Shown: positions 7,689-14,696, numbered from the stretch's first letter. The stretch: DNA of 17,365 nt from UBA922 sp964565405 (GCA_964565405.1 CAZMEW010000021.1:1-17365), one strand, 5' to 3'. Made by a program: numbers and translations. The notes: generated by a model from the sequence alone, not told the origin.

Positions 7689-8375
7689 TTATTTCTTTTT
7701 GCGTTTAATTGACTCAGTTTTTTCTGCCAATTTATCAACAACATCAAACGATTCTCCCAGATAAATCCAAACCTTAATTCCAATGATTCCGTAGATAGTA
7801 TGAGCAGGAAAATCAGTATAGTCAATATTACTGCGAAGAGTCGCTAATGGAATTTTTCCAGATGACAAAGTCTCACGACGTGCGATTTCAGCACCATTCA
7901 ATCGTCCTGACATTGAAATTTTCACACCCTGCGCTCCAGCCTTCATGACACGTTCAATCGTAGATTTCATGGTTCTTCGGAATGGAATGCGATTTTCCAC
8001 GTCTTTTGCGATTCCTTCCGCCACAATAACCGCAGACAACGAAGGACTTCGTACTTCTTGAACATTCAACTTAACCGCAATAGACATGCGCAAAAACTTC
8101 CGCTCTATTTCTTTCTTCAATACTTCAAGTCCTTGACCACCTCTTCCGATAATAACTCCGGGCTTACCAGCAAAAATAGTAATCACAATATTTTTTGCTC
8201 CGCGTTCGATAAATACAGAATCAAGCTGAGCATCTTTGAATTTCTTGGCCAAGTATTCTCGAATTTTTACATCTTGCTCAAGATAGTCTGGATACTTGGT
8301 AGTAGAGACCCAGCGAGAACTCCATGGAAATAAAGTTCCGGTTCGATAGATTTTGGGGTGTACTTTGTGACCCAT
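7689..8375 (-). CDS. rpsC: 30S ribosomal protein S3
   Basis: The 228-residue S3 (uS3) forms part of the mRNA entry channel. MGHKVHPKIYR opens the protein. The type-II KH domain has its GxxG loop at GRGG (residues 77-80) in PGVIIGRGGQGLEVLKKEI. The C-terminal domain has GVKISMSGRLNGAEIARRE and TIYGIIGIKVWIYLGE. The usual SGRLGG reads SGRLNG. A Lys-rich end (IKRKKK) closes it. Gap to rplV is 33 bases. Confidence 0.97.
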   Translation of the reverse strand: MGHKVHPKIYRTGTLFPWSSRWVSTTKYPDYLEQDVKIREYLAKKFKDAQLDSVFIERGAKNIVITIFAGKPGVIIGRGGQGLEVLKKEIERKFLRMSIAVKLNVQEVRSPSLSAVIVAEGIAKDVENRIPFRRTMKSTIERVMKAGAQGVKISMSGRLNGAEIARRETLSSGKIPLATLRSNIDYTDFPAHTIYGIIGIKVWIYLGESFDVVDKLAEKTESIKRKKK

Positions 8376-8408
8376 ACGGTATTGATAAATCGTTATTCTA
8401 CAATTATT

Positions 8409-8879
8409 TTATGAAGCACTCGCTCGTTTTCGAGCACGTGGTTTGGTTACCTTCTTAACAGTAGTCTTTTTCTTTTGTGGAGCACTGCCTGGTGTTTCAG
8501 TTTCAGATTCAACCTTCTTTTCCTTGGTGTCAGGTGTCGCTGAAGACTCGCCAGAGAGTACAAGTGTTACGTGTGAACTTCTCTTACGAAGAGGGGTCGC
8601 ACGCCCCATAGCTCGCGGCATCCAACGTTTAAGCACGACTCCTTCATTCACAAAAATAGTTGAAATCACAAGGGTAGAGGTATCAATCTTATGATTATGT
8701 GCAGCATTTGCGATCGCTGATTTCAAAAGTATGTAGAGTGGTTTTGCAGCAGCTTTACGTGAAAACTGAAGTTGTGCCTCAGCCTCGCGAACATGTAATC
8801 CTCTGATCAAATCAGCAACCAAACGTACTTTTTGTGGACTCATTCTCAAACTGTTCAATTGTGCTTTTGCTTCTACCAT
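8409..8879 (-). CDS. rplV: 50S ribosomal protein L22 with long charged C-terminal tail
   Basis: The 156-residue L22 (uL22) lines the exit tunnel with its beta hairpin. Residues about 1-110 are the normal domain: LNSLRMSPQKVRLVADLIRG, IANAAHNH and the hairpin region VVLKRWMPRAMGRATPLRKRSSHVTLVL. After it comes an extra tail of about 45 residues, first acidic/Thr/Ser (TPDTKEKKVESETETPG), then strongly basic (KKKTTVKKVTKPRARKRA). Most bacterial L22 proteins stop near 110. The tail's role is unknown. It lies 9 bases after rpsS. Confidence 0.96.
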   Translation of the reverse strand: MVEAKAQLNSLRMSPQKVRLVADLIRGLHVREAEAQLQFSRKAAAKPLYILLKSAIANAAHNHKIDTSTLVISTIFVNEGVVLKRWMPRAMGRATPLRKRSSHVTLVLSGESSATPDTKEKKVESETETPGSAPQKKKTTVKKVTKPRARKRASAS

Positions 8880-8888
8880 ATACTAAAA

Positions 8889-9215
8889 TTAGTTTGCAGG
8901 AGCTGCAGGAGCTGCTGGTTTTGCAGGAGCTGCCGCCTTACTTTCTTCTTTTGCCATCTTACCCCCATGACCAACGAACTTACGAGTCAAAGAAAACTCT
9001 CCCAACTTATGACCAACCATATTCTCATCAATCAACACTTCTGGAAAATCTTTGCCATTGTGAATCTGAAATTTAAGACCAACCATTGATGGAGTGATCG
9101 TTGAAGCTCGTGCCCATGTCTTGATTGGCTTTTTATCTCCACTCTTAAGAGCGCCATCAACTTTTTTCATGAGCTTAAGGTCTACGTATGGTCCTTTTTT
9201 CAAACTTCGTGACAT
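8889..9215 (-). CDS. rpsS: 30S ribosomal protein S19 with Ala/Pro-rich tail
   Basis: The 108-residue S19 (uS19) is in the 30S head and contacts the A-site finger. MSRSLKKGPYVDLKLMKKV, TWARASTITPSMVGLKFQIHNG and HKLGEFSLTRKFVGHGGK are conserved. The final 20 or so residues (SKAAAPAKPAAPAAPAN) are a low-complexity Ala/Pro tail not seen in E. coli S19 (92 residues); the GCA/GCT-rich DNA for it (8892-8938) forms an imperfect short tandem repeat. Spacing to rplB is 24 bases. Confidence 0.97.
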   Translation of the reverse strand: MSRSLKKGPYVDLKLMKKVDGALKSGDKKPIKTWARASTITPSMVGLKFQIHNGKDFPEVLIDENMVGHKLGEFSLTRKFVGHGGKMAKEESKAAAPAKPAAPAAPAN

Positions 9216-9239
9216 ATGATATTCGTAATTCGTGTGTAA

Positions 9240-10085
9240 TTATTTCTTTTTCTTTGAGACTCGTCGTGACACAATAAATTTGTCACTTGCTTTCTTGAGT
9301 CTAGTCTTGACTCCTCGAGCTGGTTTGCCCCATGGAGTTCTCGGACCTCGTCTCTGACCAGTAGGAGAATGTCCTTCTCCTCCACCGTGTGGATGGTCAA
9401 CTGGGTTCATGTTTTTACCAATAACAGTAGGTCTAATACCACGATAACGTACGCGACCAGCTTTTCCCCATCTGATAAGTTTGTAATCAGCATTTCCAAG
9501 CTGTCCAATGGTTGCCATACATTCTTTCTTGACCAATCTAACTTCAGAAGAAGGCATTTTTAACTGAGCGTATTTTCCTTCAACTACCATAAGCTGAATT
9601 CCAACACCTGCTCCTCGTCCCATCTGTCCACCTTTCAGCGGTTCAAGCTCGACATTGTATACAAACATACCTGCAGGAATGTATTCAAGTGGCATACGAT
9701 TTCCCACTTTTGCTTCAAGCTTTCCTTTCGAGGAAGTAACCACATCACCAACTTTAATTCCCTGATATGCAAGAATGTAAGACTTTTTACCCCCCTCATA
9801 TTCTACAAGTGCCACTCGAGGTCCACGATTTGGATCATATTCGATTGCCACGACCGTAGCTGGCACATCAAAGATATCTTGTTTGAAATCAACCATTCGA
9901 TAATATCGCTTCACACCACCACCCTGATGGCGGACTGTGATTTTTCCTGTGTTATTTCGGCCAGAACGTTTTTTCAATGGAATAATAAGAGATTTCTCAG
10001 GATTATGTTTGGTGATATCAGAAAAATCCTGAACACTTGAATTCCGTCTTCCTGCACTCGTTGGTTTGTGGATTTTGATAGGCAT
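9240..10085 (-). CDS. rplB: 50S ribosomal protein L2
   Basis: The 281-residue L2 (uL2) is needed for subunit joining and supports the peptidyl transferase centre. It has the OB and SH3-like domains (GRNNTGKITVRHQGGGVKRYYR; AKVGNRMPLEYIPAGMFVYNVEL) and the C-terminal loop NPVDHPHGGGEGH, with the histidine equivalent to the essential H229 of E. coli. It ends in a basic IVSRRVSKKKK. Length is normal. A 39-base spacer separates it from rplW; I see no promoter there. Confidence 0.98.
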   Translation of the reverse strand: MPIKIHKPTSAGRRNSSVQDFSDITKHNPEKSLIIPLKKRSGRNNTGKITVRHQGGGVKRYYRMVDFKQDIFDVPATVVAIEYDPNRGPRVALVEYEGGKKSYILAYQGIKVGDVVTSSKGKLEAKVGNRMPLEYIPAGMFVYNVELEPLKGGQMGRGAGVGIQLMVVEGKYAQLKMPSSEVRLVKKECMATIGQLGNADYKLIRWGKAGRVRYRGIRPTVIGKNMNPVDHPHGGGEGHSPTGQRRGPRTPWGKPARGVKTRLKKASDKFIVSRRVSKKKK

Positions 10086-10124
10086 ACGTAATCAATTCTG
10101 CTAAAAAATTCAAGTTCTTATTAA

Positions 10125-10541
10125 TTATACTCCCTCATGCACTCGAATGGAGTCTCCCTTTTTCAAGGTCACAATCGCTTTTTTGGTATCTGATCGTCTC
10201 CCAAAGTAATTACCAAATCGTACTTGTTTTCCTTCTAAACGCACAGTACGAATTTTATGAGGTACTACTCCATACACCTGTATAACTGCACGCTTGATAT
10301 CTTCCTTGGTCGCTCGTGAAGTTACTACAAACGTGTATGAACGATGTGATTCAGCAATTGCTGCTTTTTCGCTCAGAACTGGCTTCAAGAGTACTCGAAA
10401 TGCGGGACCCGATTTAGTACCCCCAGAAGTTACTACTGGTTCAGTATTTTTTGGAGTACGAACTTTGGTAACACTTTTGGAACCAGCGTCTTCTGTCTTT
10501 TTCGCAGTTGTTTTTTTTGAAAACTTCTTCAAGAGACTCAT
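10125..10541 (-). CDS. rplW: 50S ribosomal protein L23 with N-terminal extension
   Basis: The L23 (uL23) fold starts near residue 48 (FRVLLKPVLSEKAAIAESHRSYTFVV) and runs through RATKEDIKRAVIQVYGVVPHKIRTV to VTLKKGDSIRVHEGV. L23 is the docking point for trigger factor and SRP at the tunnel exit. The first 45 or so residues are an added Lys/Thr/Ser-rich segment (LLKKFSKKTTAKKTEDAGSK) not found in the typical ~95-100-residue protein. An internal start is possible, but the ATG at 10541 has the TATATG context and follows the rplD stop by 4 bases, so I keep the long form. Confidence 0.93.
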   Translation of the reverse strand: MSLLKKFSKKTTAKKTEDAGSKSVTKVRTPKNTEPVVTSGGTKSGPAFRVLLKPVLSEKAAIAESHRSYTFVVTSRATKEDIKRAVIQVYGVVPHKIRTVRLEGKQVRFGNYFGRRSDTKKAIVTLKKGDSIRVHEGV

Positions 10542-10545
10542 ATAA

Positions 10546-11175
10546 TTATTTTACAAATCGTTTTTCGAGTGCACTGAGTGCATCTTGTGAAACAATCACA
10601 TATTGATGATGTAATAGATCTACCACATTTACATCTACAGCTCGAATCAAATCAACATTTTGAACATTAGATACTGCATGTACAAGTTCACTAGTAAAAT
10701 CAGTGACCAGGAAAGCGGTAGTTCTCCCACTTCCAGGTAATGAACTTCGAAGTTTTGAAACTGCAGATGCTTTACCTTTGAAATCGAAAGAATCAACCAC
10801 AAATAATCGATCGTGCGCAACTTTATCAGAAAGACATGACTTAACAGCGCCTACCTTCATTTTCTTATTAATCTTCTGAGTATAGGTACGTTCACTTAAC
10901 GGACCGAAGGTGATTCCTCCACCTCTCCACAATGGGGACCGGATCGACCCATGTCGTGCTCGACCAGTTCCTTTTTGTTTCCATGGCTTCTTTCCTCCTC
11001 CACGAACATCCCCTCGCATCTTAGTGTGTGCCCAAGGTTCGCGTACATTCGCTCTCATCGCTACATACACTTGGTGAACCAAAGAAGAATTTGGTTTTAC
11101 ATTAAAAATATCCTCACGAATTTCTAATTCTGATTTCTTTTCTCCTGATTGATTGTATACGGGCAATTTAGTCAT
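10546..11175 (-). CDS. rplD: 50S ribosomal protein L4
   Basis: The 209-residue L4 (uL4) reaches into the exit tunnel; in E. coli it also represses the S10 operon through its leader. Present are VYVAMRANVREPWAHTKMRGDVRGGGKKPWKQKGTGRARHGS and SPLWRGGGITFGP, the conserved extended loop. The C-terminal half carries AFLVTDF and AVDVNVVDLLHHQYVIVSQDAL. It follows rplC by 25 bases and precedes rplW by 4. Because a structured leader with terminator lies just before rplC, L4 (or L3) is the natural candidate for its ligand; this is an inference. Confidence 0.97.
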   Translation of the reverse strand: MTKLPVYNQSGEKKSELEIREDIFNVKPNSSLVHQVYVAMRANVREPWAHTKMRGDVRGGGKKPWKQKGTGRARHGSIRSPLWRGGGITFGPLSERTYTQKINKKMKVGAVKSCLSDKVAHDRLFVVDSFDFKGKASAVSKLRSSLPGSGRTTAFLVTDFTSELVHAVSNVQNVDLIRAVDVNVVDLLHHQYVIVSQDALSALEKRFVK

Positions 11176-11200
11176 AATACATTCGTACTCGGGAATAATG

Positions 11201-11893
11201 TTATACGTTTGACGTTACAGATGCTTCAGCTGTTGTTTCGACAGGAGCTTGAGCAACAGGAGTCTCAATCGTAATCACTCCTTCATCATTTGATATATAT
11301 ACAAGTCCATTTCGAGCTCCAGGAACAGCACCTTTGATCAATAACTCATGTGATTCTGGATGTACTTCGATAATTTCAAGATTTTTTACAGTCACCTGAT
11401 CATTTCCCATATGTCCACCCATACGCATGTTCTTAAATACGCGCTGTACACCACCTGCTCCAATACTTCCAGGCATACGTAGGTTATCTTTATGACCATG
11501 ACTTGCAGGACCTCCAGCAAATCCGTGACGCTTAACTACACCTTGGAATCCTTTTCCTTTTGACATACCAGTGACCTGCACCTTTTCACCTGCAGTAAAA
11601 ATATTTGCAGTGAACTGATCACCTTTTTTAAGGTTAGTTGAATTGTCTTTAAAATCTTTAAGAAAACGAACGGTTAATTGTGGGTTACTATCAACCGTAA
11701 TATTCTTAAGATGTCCCTTCTCAGCTTTATTAAGCCGAAAAACTTTTTGAACTCCAAAACCAACTTGAACAGCACCTTCTTTAACCTGTGTGATAACACA
11801 AGGACCAGCCTGAATCCGAGTTACAGGAACTACCGATCCATCAGCCTTGAATACTTGTGTCATTCCTACTTTTTTTCCAATAATGAATTTCAT
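11201..11893 (-). CDS. rplC: 50S ribosomal protein L3
   Basis: The 230-residue L3 (uL3) is an early assembly protein reaching toward the peptidyl transferase centre. MKFIIGKKVGMTQVFKADGSVVPVT opens the protein. VTGMSKGKGFQGVVKRHGFAGGPASHGH and RMPGSIGAGGVQRVFKNMRMGGHMG are family signatures, and the Q of the GGPASHGH neighbourhood is where PrmB acts in other bacteria. The tail (TPVAQAPVETTAEASVTSNV) is a low-complexity extension. The open frame continues to 12043, but those codons would cover the leader's terminator; the ATG at 11893 gives the universal N-terminus. Confidence 0.97.
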   Translation of the reverse strand: MKFIIGKKVGMTQVFKADGSVVPVTRIQAGPCVITQVKEGAVQVGFGVQKVFRLNKAEKGHLKNITVDSNPQLTVRFLKDFKDNSTNLKKGDQFTANIFTAGEKVQVTGMSKGKGFQGVVKRHGFAGGPASHGHKDNLRMPGSIGAGGVQRVFKNMRMGGHMGNDQVTVKNLEIIEVHPESHELLIKGAVPGARNGLVYISNDEGVITIETPVAQAPVETTAEASVTSNV

Positions 11894-12165
11894 ACCGGTT
11901 TTTTTGAAAACAAATCCTAATCTTTTTAGATATACCCTTATAGGGTAATAAAAAACTAGAAGTAAGGAAACCATGTTTTGATCCATGACATCGCTACTTC
12001 TAGCCTCTAAAGTCCATAGTAATCTATGGAAAAGGAAAGGCACTTGTTCTTATCTGTAATGAATAGTATACCTCGCTATACATACCAACTCGACTCAGAT
12101 GTTTTCCCATGTATTCATAGGGATCTTATCTGCTCAAAATGAATGTATCTATGTGTTGTGGGCCT
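11894..12165 (-). promoter_or_regulatory. Structured 5' leader of the rplC-secY transcription unit (candidate ribosomal-protein leader)
   Basis: This is about 265 bases of RNA between the promoter at 12194-12166 and rplC. Foldable elements read on the minus strand are: CAGAT...ATCTG (12133-12129 with 12100-12096) enclosing CCC-T-ATG AATA CATGGG; GTATA/TATAC around 12080-12065; a perfect 7-base hairpin TCCATAG-ATTA-CTATGGA (12030-12013); the terminator (12003-11950); and TACCCT-ATA-AGGGTA (11945-11931). No open frame of note is present. In most bacteria rpsJ and rplC are nearly adjacent, so a leader placed here is unusual. Regulation is inferred, not shown. Confidence 0.65.
11950..12003 (-). 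terminator. Intrinsic terminator/attenuator in the rplC leader
   Basis: Arms CTAGAAGTA (12003-11995) and TACTTCTAG (11964-11956) pair perfectly on the minus strand, with about 30 bases between them that can fold further, followed by six Ts (11955-11950). It ends 57 bases before the rplC ATG and lies downstream of a strong promoter, so unconditional use would silence 20 essential genes; it must be read through or controlled. Confidence 0.75.
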
Positions 12166-12194
12166 AGTGTACCCTATCTTTCGCCACCTGTCAA
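12166..12194 (-). promoter_or_regulatory. Sigma-70-type promoter for rplC onward
   Basis: TTGACA (12194-12189), a 17-base spacer and TACACT (12171-12166), with a start expected near 12159. The -35 is perfect and the -10 has five of six... consensus TATAAT differs at T3C-type positions only (four of six matches). It lies 43 bases after the rpsJ stop, so transcripts from rpsJ would also pass through the leader. Confidence 0.75.
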
Positions 12195-12236
12195 GTAGGT
12201 AGAATTAGATCAAAAAAGACATTAAAATTCCGCCAC

Positions 12237-12581
12237 TTACATCATCTTAATTTCGACATCAACTCCACTTGGTAAATTCAAATTCATAAGCGCATCAATC
12301 GCCTTTGGACTTGGAGAATGGATATCAAGAAGCCTCTTGTGCGTGCGCATCTCATACTGCTCCTGTGCAGTCTTGTGGACAAAAGTTGCACGGTTCACAC
12401 TATACTTCTGGATATGCGTTGGAAGCGGTACTGGACCTACTACTTTTGCGCCATTGCGCTCTGCAGTATCAATAATCGTCTTCGTTGCACCATCAATAAT
12501 TTTGTGATCGTACGCTTTTATTTTTACTCGAACACGTGGACCAGCTTCTTCTGTAGTTGTCTTCTTTGGTGTAGTGACCAT
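12237..12581 (-). CDS. rpsJ: 30S ribosomal protein S10
   Basis: The 114-residue S10 (uS10) belongs to the 30S head and, as NusE, to transcription antitermination complexes. RVRVKIKAYDHKIIDGATKTIIDTAERNGAKVVGPVPLPT and YEMRTHKRLLDIHSP are diagnostic. About 12 extra N-terminal residues (MVTTPKKTTTEEAG) precede the fold. It is cut off from its neighbours on both sides: a tuf terminator 27 bases before it, and a new promoter and leader after it. I see no promoter in the 66-base tuf-rpsJ gap, so it seems to depend on read-through from tuf. Confidence 0.97.
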   Translation of the reverse strand: MVTTPKKTTTEEAGPRVRVKIKAYDHKIIDGATKTIIDTAERNGAKVVGPVPLPTHIQKYSVNRATFVHKTAQEQYEMRTHKRLLDIHSPSPKAIDALMNLNLPSGVDVEIKMM

Positions 12582-12604
12582 AATGAGCTATTTTAGTAAG
12601 AGTC

Positions 12605-12638
12605 AAAACCCCGCCCTCCTTTCTAAGGAAGAGCGGGG
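12605..12638 (-). terminator. GC-rich terminator between tuf and rpsJ
   Basis: On the minus strand CCCCGC (12638-12633) pairs with GCGGGG (12614-12609), and the stem continues inward with wobble pairs to an AG loop; four Ts (12608-12605) follow. The short T tract suggests partial termination, consistent with tuf being made in excess over S10. Confidence 0.75.
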
Positions 12639-12647
12639 TAGACGTAA

Positions 12648-13838
12648 TTATGCAATAATCTTAGTTACAACTCCTGCTCCTACAGTGCGTCCGCCTTCGC
12701 GGATAGCGAAGCGCATTTGCTCTTCGATACCTACAGGAACAATAAGTTTGATCTTGATATTAACAGTATCTCCTGGCATCACCATTTCAGTTCCCTCTGG
12801 AAGAGTAACTTCTCCGGTAACATCAGTAGTTCGAATATAGAATTGTGGTTTGTATCCATTGAAGAATGGTTTATGTCGTCCACCTTCTTCTTTGGTAAGT
12901 GCGTATACTTCAGCCTCAACTTCAGTATGAGGTTTGATACTTCCGGTTTTACAGAGAATCATACCACGCTCAACTTCCTCTTTCTTGGTACCACGAAGAA
13001 GGATACCTGCGTTATCTCCAGCTTGTCCTTGTTGCAAAGATTTGTTGAACATTTCAACTCCAGTAACCGTGGTCTTCATGGTTTCAGGGCGCATACCAAC
13101 GATTTCAACTTCGTCACCGATCTTCACAATTCCACGCTCAATACGACCAGTAACTACGGTTCCACGTCCTTCAATTGAGAATACATCTTCGATAGGCATG
13201 AGCAAATCCTTATCAAGAGCACGAACTGGATCTGGGATATATTCATCAAGTGCCTTCAAGAGATCAAGAATTGGCTTAGCAGCCTCTGCATCATTTGGAT
13301 TCTCAAGTGCTTTGAGAGATGAACCTCGAACGATTGGGGTAGTGTCTCCAGGGAAGCTATACTTCTTCAAAAGATCACGAACTTCTTCTTCAACAAGGTC
13401 AATAAGCTCAGGATCAGTTACCTGATCTACTTTATTAAGATATACAACAATATAAGGTACACCTACCTGGCGTGCGAGCAAGATATGTTCGCGAGTCTGA
13501 GGCATAGGACCATCTGCTGCTGACACAACGAGGATAGCTCCATCCATCTGAGCCGCTCCAGTAATCATGTTTTTTACATAGTCAGCATGACCCGGACAGT
13601 CAACGTGAGCGTAGTGTCGCTTTTCCGTTTCGTATTCCACATGCGCAGTAGCAATGGTGATACCACGAGCTTTTTCTTCAGGAGCTGCATCGATTTCATC
13701 AACTCCCTTTGACTGAGCAACAAGTCCATGAGCTCCTGCAACCTTAAGGATTGCAGCCGTCGTTGTGGTCTTGCCGTGGTCTACGTGACCAATTGTTCCC
13801 ACATTCACATGCGGTTTGTTTCTTAGAAATTCTGCCAT
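12648..13838 (-). CDS. tuf: Elongation factor Tu
   Basis: The 396-residue GTPase delivers aminoacyl-tRNA to the ribosomal A site. The G motifs are all intact: GHVDHGKT (17-24), RGITI with T61, DCPGH (80-84), NKVD (135-138) and SSLKAL (173-178). Domains 2 and 3 follow, with GRGTVVTGRIERG, GGRHKPFFNGYKPQFY and RFAIREGGRTVGAGVVTKI at the end. Length is standard. It has its own consensus promoter and a 105-base leader, and ends in a terminator before rpsJ. fusA and rpsL/rpsG, its usual partners, are not upstream; the Phd-like gene is. Confidence 0.99.
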   Translation of the reverse strand: MAEFLRNKPHVNVGTIGHVDHGKTTTTAAILKVAGAHGLVAQSKGVDEIDAAPEEKARGITIATAHVEYETEKRHYAHVDCPGHADYVKNMITGAAQMDGAILVVSAADGPMPQTREHILLARQVGVPYIVVYLNKVDQVTDPELIDLVEEEVRDLLKKYSFPGDTTPIVRGSSLKALENPNDAEAAKPILDLLKALDEYIPDPVRALDKDLLMPIEDVFSIEGRGTVVTGRIERGIVKIGDEVEIVGMRPETMKTTVTGVEMFNKSLQQGQAGDNAGILLRGTKKEEVERGMILCKTGSIKPHTEVEAEVYALTKEEGGRHKPFFNGYKPQFYIRTTDVTGEVTLPEGTEMVMPGDTVNIKIKLIVPVGIEEQMRFAIREGGRTVGAGVVTKIIA

Positions 13839-13866
13839 AGTAATTTAGGCTTAATTCTTTCCCGCA

Positions 13867-13888
13867 CTACTTCGAATGGTCGAAGCAG
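13867..13888 (-). promoter_or_regulatory. Hairpin in the tuf leader
   Basis: CTGCTTCGA (13888-13880) pairs with TCGAAGTAG (13875-13867) around a CCAT loop, nine pairs with one G-U. It sits about 30 bases before the tuf ATG in a leader of about 105 bases, without a T run, so it is not a terminator. It may stabilise or time the mRNA; function unknown. Confidence 0.5.
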
Positions 13889-13949
13889 ATTTATATCCAG
13901 CGGAGGTGTATATTTAAATTAAAATAAATGCATACAAAATGCGATGGGG

Positions 13950-13978
13950 ATTATACGTTATTTGTCAAAACTCGTCAA
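13950..13978 (-). promoter_or_regulatory. Strong sigma-70-type promoter of tuf
   Basis: TTGACG (13978-13973), 17-base spacer, TATAAT (13955-13950), with a start expected near 13943. It lies between the terminator of the Phd-like gene and tuf, and probably supplies rpsJ by read-through. Confidence 0.85.
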
Positions 13979-14011
13979 GAGGGGGCTCGCTGGGGAAAAA
14001 CTGGGGATTAA

Positions 14012-14044
14012 TAAGAAAAAAAAGAGCCTAAGAATTAGGCTCTT
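14012..14044 (-). terminator. Strong intrinsic terminator of the Phd-like gene
   Basis: Arms 14035-14044 and 14022-14031 (AAGAGCCTAA and complement) pair perfectly around a TTC loop and are followed by eight or more Ts on the minus strand. The TAG stop of the gene (14030-14028) lies inside the stem. Confidence 0.88.
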
Positions 14045-14627
14045 CGAAGAAGATTACATCATCATCCCCTTCGAGCGAAGATTCTTCGCCCAACACCTCA
14101 GTTTCTTCACCTGTAGGCGCCGCATATGGTGCCACGTTAGTTGGTCGAGTTGTACTGGCCAAAGTAGGAATAAGTTCTCGAGGCTCTTCTACTGGAACAT
14201 AGGTTTGTATAGGATCTAGAGAGTCATCTTCCTGATTCAAATTTTTCTTTTGATGGCGCGCACCAATAAGATCGCTTACGTGGTGCCAATCAGAACGATG
14301 AGAAAAATCTTCCTCAAATGGATCGGGTAGCGGTTCATCTCTCAATTGATCTTCAATGATACCTGCCGCTCGGTCTCGTTCATTTAATTCTTGATACGAT
14401 CTCCAAATCGCAATATCACGATTAATTTTATCAATCAATTCGCGCTCAGACATTTCTTCAAGCAAATATTCATCGTAATCACCAAATTCACGTTCAGAAG
14501 CAATCAAACTTTCGTACTGATCAAAGGGTAAAACCACCAAATCGCGTACTGCAGTCGAGTCATGTATTACGACCGTATCCCCTGTTTTTTTGGAAAGCGA
14601 AAGTATCCGGTTGAGTCGATCAATCAT
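14028..14627 (-). CDS. Protein with Phd/YefM-antitoxin-like N-terminus and acidic low-complexity tail
   Basis: The frame opens at 14696, but the promoter -10 lies at 14672-14667, so I start at the ATG at 14627, which also has T at -1; this gives 199 residues. Residues 1-45 (NRILSLSKKTGDTVVIHDST, then VRDLVVLPFDQYESLI) resemble the N-terminal fold of Phd/YefM antitoxins, where a strand pair ends in a 'sleeve' such as VVLxxxxYESL. Residues 46-100 are charged and helical (LLEEMSERELIDKINRDIAI). The rest is disordered-looking, Pro/Thr/Glu/Asp-rich, and ends in DDDVIFFEEPNS. No toxin gene is adjacent. It could be a DNA-binding regulator built on that fold; I do not recognise a named family. Own promoter and terminator: a single-gene unit. 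Confidence 0.75.
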   Translation of the reverse strand: MIDRLNRILSLSKKTGDTVVIHDSTAVRDLVVLPFDQYESLIASEREFGDYDEYLLEEMSERELIDKINRDIAIWRSYQELNERDRAAGIIEDQLRDEPLPDPFEEDFSHRSDWHHVSDLIGARHQKKNLNQEDDSLDPIQTYVPVEEPRELIPTLASTTRPTNVAPYAAPTGEETEVLGEESSLEGDDDVIFFEEPNS

Positions 14628-14666
14628 AAGATAGATTAAAAATGAAGTGGGAGGGATAGTAAAATG

Positions 14667-14696
14667 ATTATACCCACCGAATGCTCGCCCTGTCAA
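14667..14696 (-). promoter_or_regulatory. Consensus sigma-70 promoter of the Phd-like gene
   Basis: TTGACA (14696-14691), 18-base spacer, TATAAT (14672-14667); start expected near 14660, about 33 bases before the ATG at 14627. Both hexamers are perfect. It diverges from the plus-strand promoter at 14741; 44 bases separate the two -35 boxes and contain the palindrome AGTTAACT, a possible operator. Confidence 0.88.

Noticed and set aside
11894..12043. Long N-terminus of L3 (50 extra residues)
   Set aside because: It would be encoded by the leader and terminator hairpin; the normal L3 start is at 11893.
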